DNA from: an uncultured Pseudomonadota bacterium
Lineage (GTDB): Bacteria; Pseudomonadota; Alphaproteobacteria; RF32; CAG-239
Assembly (NCBI GenBank): GCA_902767055.1
Contig: CACXFX010000092.1
Span: 1-9,064, forward strand
Direction: 5' to 3'
Length of the DNA: 9,064 nucleotides
Both the position numbers and the translations under genes were made by a program. The first letter of the stretch is position 1. Every line of letters begins with the position of its first letter. A model generated the notes under the pieces. It did no database searches and was not told the origin of the DNA. It was given only the letters and a program-made list of their open reading frames with translations. Below, in pieces: positions 5,142 to 9,064 of this stretch.

Positions 5142-5768
5142 ATGAAAAATAATCAATCAGGTCGTTCTATGGTTGAAATGCTCGGCGTTCTTGCCATTAT
5201 TGGTGTTCTTTCAGCCGGTGGTTTGGCAGGTTACTCAAAGGCTATGTTCAAGCACAAATTAAACTCGACAATGGATCAAATCACAATGCTTGTGACAAAC
5301 ATCCGCACGATGTATGGAACGCAGGGGAATTATGATGGATTGAGCAATCAGACGGCTGTCAATCTTGGTATTGTTCCTGCTGTCATGGGTACAACAGCAA
5401 CACTTACAAATCCGTTTAAAGGTGAAGTATATATTCAAATGTCGACTGCAGATGGCGATGATATTCTTGCAAATAATGAAAGCGCACATGCAACGGCATT
5501 TGTCTTGACATATAGAAATTTACCTAAAGAGGCTTGTATCGCTTTAGCAACAGCCGATTTTGGTTCAGGTGCAGGTTCTGGTTTTATTGGCACAAAGGCT
5601 TTTGGAAATTCTGGCACCGCCGGTACAGCACCAGCTAAAACAACTTCTGCGGCTGAGTTAACAGTTGGCACCGCGACAGAAGGTGATGCCTTGGCAATGG
5701 CGGGGAATACTGGAGCTATCACAGTATGTTCAAGTGAAGATAATGCAGTATCTTGGAAATTTTACTAA
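5142..5768 (+). CDS. Type IV pilin-like protein (PilS-like), first of a tandem pair
   Basis: This is a 208-residue prepilin-like protein. A short leader (MKNNQSG) precedes a hydrophobic helix: SMVEMLGVLAIIGVLSAGG, residues 9-27. Prepilin peptidase would cut after Gly7, giving Arg at +1 and the conserved Glu at +5. The +1 Arg differs from the Phe or Met of most type IV pilins. The globular part resembles the PilS type IVb family: QGNYDGLSNQTAVNLGIVP (61-79), then PKEACIALATADFGSG (128-143). A C-terminal VCSS...WKFY follows; Cys132 and Cys196 could form the usual C-terminal disulfide. The ATG at 5142 is chosen because AAAGGA lies 8-9 bases upstream and the leader has the right length. A paralogue follows after 25 bases. 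No pilus assembly gene lies in the window, so pilus or pseudopilus function is inferred. Confidence 0.85.
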   Translation: MKNNQSGRSMVEMLGVLAIIGVLSAGGLAGYSKAMFKHKLNSTMDQITMLVTNIRTMYGTQGNYDGLSNQTAVNLGIVPAVMGTTATLTNPFKGEVYIQMSTADGDDILANNESAHATAFVLTYRNLPKEACIALATADFGSGAGSGFIGTKAFGNSGTAGTAPAKTTSAAELTVGTATEGDALAMAGNTGAITVCSSEDNAVSWKFY

Positions 5769-5793
5769 TCATTACTTATAAAGGAATAAAAAA

Positions 5794-6414
5794 ATGAGAA
5801 ATAATGAAAACGGTCGTTCGATGGTTGAAATGCTTGGTGTCCTTGCCATTATCGGTGTCCTTTCCGCCGGTGGTTTAGCAGGCTATTCCAAAGCAATGTT
5901 CAAACATAAATTAAACTCGACAATGGATCAAATCACAATGCTCGTGACAAATATCCGCACGATGTACGGAACACAAGGAAATTATGGTGGGCTAAGTGAA
6001 GAAGCTGCTTATAACCTTGGTATTATTCCGGAGGTAATGGTAAAAACAAAAACTCCAGCAAGCGGTCTTGTTACAGAAATTACTTTATCCAATCCTTTTA
6101 AAGGTGGTGTAACTATAGATACATCTAAGACAAAAGCAACAGCTGCCAATGATACAGCGTTTGTTGTGACTTATAGCGGGCTTCCTAAAGAAGCATGTCT
6201 TGCACTTGCGACAGCTGATTTCGGTTCCGGTGCCGGTTCCGGTTTTATCGGGGTTAATGTAGCAGCTAGCGCGGATACGGCAGTTTACGCTGGTACAGGT
6301 AGTGGCGAAAATGGTAGAGCAGAAGGTGAAGCGTATTCTATGTCGGACGCTTTAGATGCGGCAGCTTGCGGCGCAGCTGGTGAAAACCATACGGTTTCTT
6401 GGAAATTCTACTAA
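5794..6414 (+). CDS. Type IV pilin-like protein (PilS-like), second of a tandem pair
   Basis: The 206-residue product is a paralogue of the preceding protein. Residues 7-64, covering the prepilin cleavage site, membrane helix and first part of the globular domain, are identical in sequence. After residue 65 the two diverge strongly, with differing inserts. They still share NPFKG, GLPKEAC or NLPKEAC, ALATADFGSGAGSGFIG and the final VSWKFY. Cys135 and Cys192 take the places of the cysteines in the first copy. AAGGA lies 8 bases before the ATG. A strong terminator follows 70 bases after the stop, so the two genes probably form one transcript. It may be a second structural subunit or a minor pilin. 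Confidence 0.85.
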   Translation: MRNNENGRSMVEMLGVLAIIGVLSAGGLAGYSKAMFKHKLNSTMDQITMLVTNIRTMYGTQGNYGGLSEEAAYNLGIIPEVMVKTKTPASGLVTEITLSNPFKGGVTIDTSKTKATAANDTAFVVTYSGLPKEACLALATADFGSGAGSGFIGVNVAASADTAVYAGTGSGENGRAEGEAYSMSDALDAAACGAAGENHTVSWKFY

Positions 6415-6425
6415 ATCCTCAGAGA

Positions 6426-6444
6426 TTTGGCAGGATAAGCCAAA
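6426..6444 (+). other. Small hairpin after the second pilin gene
   Basis: TTTGGC (6426-6431) and GCCAAA (6439-6444) pair around a 7-base loop just after the stop codon. No T-run follows, so it is not a terminator by itself. It may stabilise the 3' end of the pilin mRNA. Confidence 0.3.
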
Positions 6445-6487
6445 AATTATTATGACCTTTTAAAAAATTCATTAAATTTGTAATCCG

Positions 6488-6514
6488 CCGCGGGTTTCCT
6501 CACCCGCGGTTTTT
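6488..6514 (+). terminator. Intrinsic terminator of the pilin pair
   Basis: CCGCGGGT (6488-6495) and ACCCGCGG (6502-6509) form a perfect 8-bp G+C-rich stem with a 6-base loop, followed by TTTTT (6510-6514). It works only in the plus direction; read from mutL, no T-run follows the stem. Confidence 0.9.
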
Positions 6515-6535
6515 GGTTTGTTGTTAATGGTTTTT

Positions 6536-6583
6536 TGGACCCCTAAACTTCGCAAACAAAGTTTGCTCGTGGGGTGACGGGAA
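6536..6583. repeat. Palindromic intergenic repeat, copy 1
   Basis: The unit starts TGGACCCCTAA and ends GGGGTGACGGGAA. CCCC (6540-6543) can pair with GGGG (6571-6574), and GCAAAC (6552-6557) with GTTTGC (6561-6566). A second, mutually exclusive inner hairpin is AAACTT with AAGTTT. It shares both ends with the next unit. Confidence 0.6.
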
Positions 6584-6585
6584 GG

Positions 6586-6626
6586 TGGACCCCTAATCCT
6601 CACTTCGTTCGGAGGGGTGATGGGAA
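6586..6626. repeat. Palindromic intergenic repeat, copy 2
   Basis: The unit again starts TGGACCCCTAA and ends GGGGTGATGGGAA. CCCC (6590-6593) pairs with GGGG (6614-6617), and TCC with GGA. The middle differs from copy 1 (CACTTCGTTC instead of the GCAAAC palindrome), so ends are conserved and centres are not. Two further GGGGTGA motifs follow at 6640 and 6670, without the left arm. Confidence 0.6.
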
Positions 6627-6687
6627 AAAGGCATTCACAGGGGTGACGAAAAAAAAGGATGTGTTTGAAGGGGTGATGGAAGAGGAG

Positions 6688-8511
6688 TTATCGGCGGGCG
6701 AAAAGTTTTTCGATATCTTTGAGTTTGAGCTCGACATACGTCGGGCGGCCGTGGTTGCACTGGCCGGAATGCGGCGTTTTTTCCATATCTCGAAGGAGTC
6801 TGTTCATCTCTTCAATGTTGAGCTTTCGGCCGGCTCTGACCGACCCGTGGCAGGCAATCGTTGCGCAAATGTGGTGTAATTTATCCGTTAAAGAAAAAGC
6901 ATTGCCCCATTCATTGATTTCAGAGGCAAGGTCTTTAATCAGTTTTTTTGTGTCCGCGCCGGAGATTAAAGCCGGAATTTCGCGTACAATCACGGCCTTA
7001 AAGCCGAAATCTTCAACCACGAGGCCGAGTTTTTCAAAATTGTCGGCATTTTCCAAAATACGAGATTTTTCTGAAGCGTTAAGTTCGATGATCTCAGGGA
7101 TTAAAAGCATTTGGGTCGTTACTTTATGCTCAGAGGCCAAATCGGCTTTTAACTTTTCCATCACAATCCGCTCGTGTGCGGCGTGTTGGTCAATAATAAT
7201 GATGCTGTCTAAGGTCTGCGAAATGATATATGTGTCATGAAATTGAGCCTTGGCAAATCCCAAAGGCGGCATTGCGTTTCCTTGAATATCTTGATCTTCT
7301 TTAATATCCGTTTTGAGCGAATAAAGCTGATTTAAATCCGGAAAATCTTTTGTGATATTCAAAGAGCGGGATTGAAAATGCGCTTTTTGAGGAGTGTTAA
7401 AGGGAATATGCCGGACATCTTCGTGCATCTCAAAGCTTTGAAGGGCAGGTGTTTTTGAGGTAATTTCTTCATGGACGAATTGCGCAAAATCAAGTGTGTT
7501 TGCCGTGCTTTTATCGCCGGCTAAAAGTGCCTGGCGAATTGCGCCGACCAAAAGCGAGCGGATATGCGCCGCGTCCAAAAATCTGACCTCGCTTTTTTGA
7601 GGGTGTACATTAACGTCGACATACATCGGATCAACGTCAATAAAAAGTGCGACATACGGGTAGCGGGAGCTTGCCAAAACATCTTGATAAGCGCCTTTAA
7701 TCGCGCCCAAAAGAAGCTTGTCCCTGACAGGGCGATTGTTTACAAAAAGATATTCTGACAAAGAATTGGCTTTGTTTAAAGTCGGCAGTGAAACATAGCC
7801 CGAAATCTTGGCCCAATCGCGTTCAAGATTAATTAAAAGCGAATTTTCTTGGAACTGGCGCCCCATCACCTCACCCAAACGGCGCAATCTAGCATCAAAA
7901 AAATCACCTTGGCAAGCATTTAAGGCAAGTCTTTGTTTGTCGTTGTGCGAGAGGTAAAATGATACGTTCGGGTTGGCCATCGCGATACGCTCGATTATAT
8001 CCTGACAATAGCCGAATTCGGCCGCGTCCGTTTTTAAGAATTTGAGCCGCGCCGGTGTTAAATAAAACAAATCTCTGACTTCGATTCGCGTGCCTTGAGA
8101 AATCGGGGCCGGCATGACATCGGATTTTTTGGTGCCCGAAACCTCAATTTTATAGCCTTCGGAGGCATTTTTCGCGCGGCTTGAAATGGAAAGTCTTGCA
8201 ACCGAACCGATAGACGGCAGAGCCTCGCCGCGAAAGCCGAAATGTTTGATATGAAATAAATCATCATCTTCAAGTTTTGAGGTGGCATGCCGCTCAACGC
8301 AAAGGTCAAGCTCATCTTTTGTCATGCCTTTGCCGTCATCTGAGACAATAATCAGTGTTTTGCCGCCGTCAATAAGGGTGATGTCAATACGCAAAGCACC
8401 TGCGTCAAGTGCGTTTTCAACCAATTCTTTAACAACCGAGGCGGGACGTTCGACAACTTCTCCGGCGGCGATTTGATTGACTAATTTATCGGGCAAAATC
8501 CTGATGGACAC
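6688..8511 (-). CDS. mutL: DNA mismatch repair protein MutL with endonuclease motif
   Basis: MutL couples mismatch recognition by MutS to strand incision and removal. The 607-residue protein has the GHKL ATPase motifs ENALDAGA (32-39), DDGKGM (58-63) and GFRGEAL (92-98). The transducer domain follows, with VDVNVHPQK (298-306). After a linker of variable sequence the dimerisation domain begins near 415. It contains DQHAAHERIVME (441-452), which fits DQHA-x2-E-x4-E of nicking MutL proteins, with ACHGSVRAG (553-561) and CNHGRPT (585-591) as supporting metal-site motifs. The organism therefore probably repairs mismatches without MutH. The start is a GTG (8509-8511) one base after the pgi stop. 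GAGGAAA 7 bases upstream supports it. The stop is followed within 12 bases by a GGGGTGA repeat. Confidence 0.97.
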   Translation of the reverse strand: MSIRILPDKLVNQIAAGEVVERPASVVKELVENALDAGALRIDITLIDGGKTLIIVSDDGKGMTKDELDLCVERHATSKLEDDDLFHIKHFGFRGEALPSIGSVARLSISSRAKNASEGYKIEVSGTKKSDVMPAPISQGTRIEVRDLFYLTPARLKFLKTDAAEFGYCQDIIERIAMANPNVSFYLSHNDKQRLALNACQGDFFDARLRRLGEVMGRQFQENSLLINLERDWAKISGYVSLPTLNKANSLSEYLFVNNRPVRDKLLLGAIKGAYQDVLASSRYPYVALFIDVDPMYVDVNVHPQKSEVRFLDAAHIRSLLVGAIRQALLAGDKSTANTLDFAQFVHEEITSKTPALQSFEMHEDVRHIPFNTPQKAHFQSRSLNITKDFPDLNQLYSLKTDIKEDQDIQGNAMPPLGFAKAQFHDTYIISQTLDSIIIIDQHAAHERIVMEKLKADLASEHKVTTQMLLIPEIIELNASEKSRILENADNFEKLGLVVEDFGFKAVIVREIPALISGADTKKLIKDLASEINEWGNAFSLTDKLHHICATIACHGSVRAGRKLNIEEMNRLLRDMEKTPHSGQCNHGRPTYVELKLKDIEKLFARR

Positions 8512-8512
8512 T

Positions 8513-9064
8513 TTATTTCCTCAAAGTTTTAATCTTTTTAATGAGCGACATGGTGGAACTATCGTGCGAAACGGCAAACGATTTGCCTTGCAATTCGGGC
8601 AAAATGTTCAAAGCCAGTTGTTTGCCGAGTTCAACACCCATCTGATCAAACGAATTGATGTTCCAAATCACACCTTGCACGAAAACTTTGTGCTCGTAAA
8701 GGGCAATGATTTGACCCAAGGTAAACGGATCTAATTTTTTGCACAAAAGCGTGTTTGACGGGCGGTTGCCGGTAAAGCTTTTATATTTTTTCAAAGCTTC
8801 AACTTCCTGTTCGGATTTGCCGGCTTTTTTCAGCTCGTTTGCGGCTTCGGCCACGGTTTTGCCGCGCATCAAGGCCTCGCCTTGCGCCAAAACATTTGAA
8901 AGCAATATTTGGTGATGATCACCGATTTCATTGTGCGAAATGGCCGGAATAATAAAGTCGACCGGCACAATATCCGTGCCTTGGTGCAAAAGTTGGAAAA
9001 ATGAGTGTTGGACGTTGGTGCCTGCACCGCCGAAAATCGCCGGACCTGTCGAATAATCAACAAA
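8513..9064 (-). CDS. pgi: Glucose-6-phosphate isomerase, C-terminal part (cut by window edge)
   Basis: PGI interconverts glucose-6-phosphate and fructose-6-phosphate in the cytoplasm. The window holds the last 183 residues, and the reading frame is open to its edge at 9064. The fragment begins with [20 protein letters not shown], the conserved C-terminal PGI region. FFQLLHQGT follows, holding the catalytic His (residue 27 of the fragment), and later [15 protein letters not shown] with the catalytic Lys. The full protein would be about 550 residues, so roughly two thirds lie outside. The TAA stop (8513-8515) is one base before the mutL GTG, and the mutL ribosome site lies within the last pgi codons, so the two genes are very likely co-transcribed. 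An internal TTG at 8987 is not a start. Confidence 0.97.
   Translation of the reverse strand, partial: FVDYSTGPAIFGGAGTNVQHSFFQLLHQGTDIVPVDFIIPAISHNEIGDHHQILLSNVLAQGEALMRGKTVAEAANELKKAGKSEQEVEALKKYKSFTGNRPSNTLLCKKLDPFTLGQIIALYEHKVFVQGVIWNINSFDQMGVELGKQLALNILPELQGKSFAVSHDSSTMSLIKKIKTLRK

Noticed and set aside
5259..5722. Minus-strand reading frames inside the first pilin gene
   Set aside because: They are antisense shadows of a gene with clear family features and a good ribosome site.
6574..6879. 101-residue plus-strand reading frame between the pilin terminator and mutL
   Set aside because: It runs through the palindromic repeats into the antisense of mutL, without a ribosome site or recognisable protein features.

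Overview
The window is a 9 kb, A+T-leaning stretch of a Gram-negative chromosome, most likely from an alphaproteobacterium of the host-associated or gut, Rhodospirillales-like kind. Three things point that way. A short coiled-coil gene overlaps zapA (the ZauP-ZapA arrangement known from Caulobacter), with a 6S RNA directly behind it. A kdsD-lptC-lptA-lptB block has its usual order. The pilin-like proteins carry an unusual N-terminus (GRSMVEML). The lineage is an inference; no rRNA or other marker is present.

Left part, minus strand (12-2790): kdsD, an lptC-lptA gene fusion and lptB form a tight operon for making Kdo precursor and exporting lipopolysaccharide. The genes abut or overlap. A promoter with a perfect TATAAT lies just upstream of kdsD. 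The fusion replaces the usual separate LptC and LptA proteins and is the main protein-level oddity of this block.

Middle part: on the minus strand a zauP-like coiled-coil gene overlaps zapA (cell-division Z-ring proteins). A 6S RNA gene follows, with its own promoter inside the zapA 3' end, and then a strong intrinsic terminator. This ZapA carries an extra Val/Glu/Lys-rich repeat of about 47 residues. Divergent from zauP on the plus strand is a short, degenerate protein resembling thiamine-phosphate synthase. It converges on a small membrane-anchored protein on the minus strand.

Right-middle part, plus strand (about 4931-6514): two tandem type IV pilin-like (PilS-like) genes share an identical N-terminal 58 residues and diverge after that. 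They end in a strong intrinsic terminator. The 366-base gene-free stretch in front of them holds a long, well-paired RNA-like fold (4950-5083) followed by a terminator-like hairpin. This is a candidate structured leader or small RNA and the best candidate in the window for something undescribed.

Right part, minus strand (6688-9064): the 3' third of pgi (glucose-6-phosphate isomerase) runs in from beyond the window and is followed after one base by mutL. This MutL has the endonuclease motif of MutH-independent mismatch repair. Between mutL and the pilin terminator lie two palindromic repeat units and four copies of a GGGGTGA motif that look like a dispersed intergenic repeat family.
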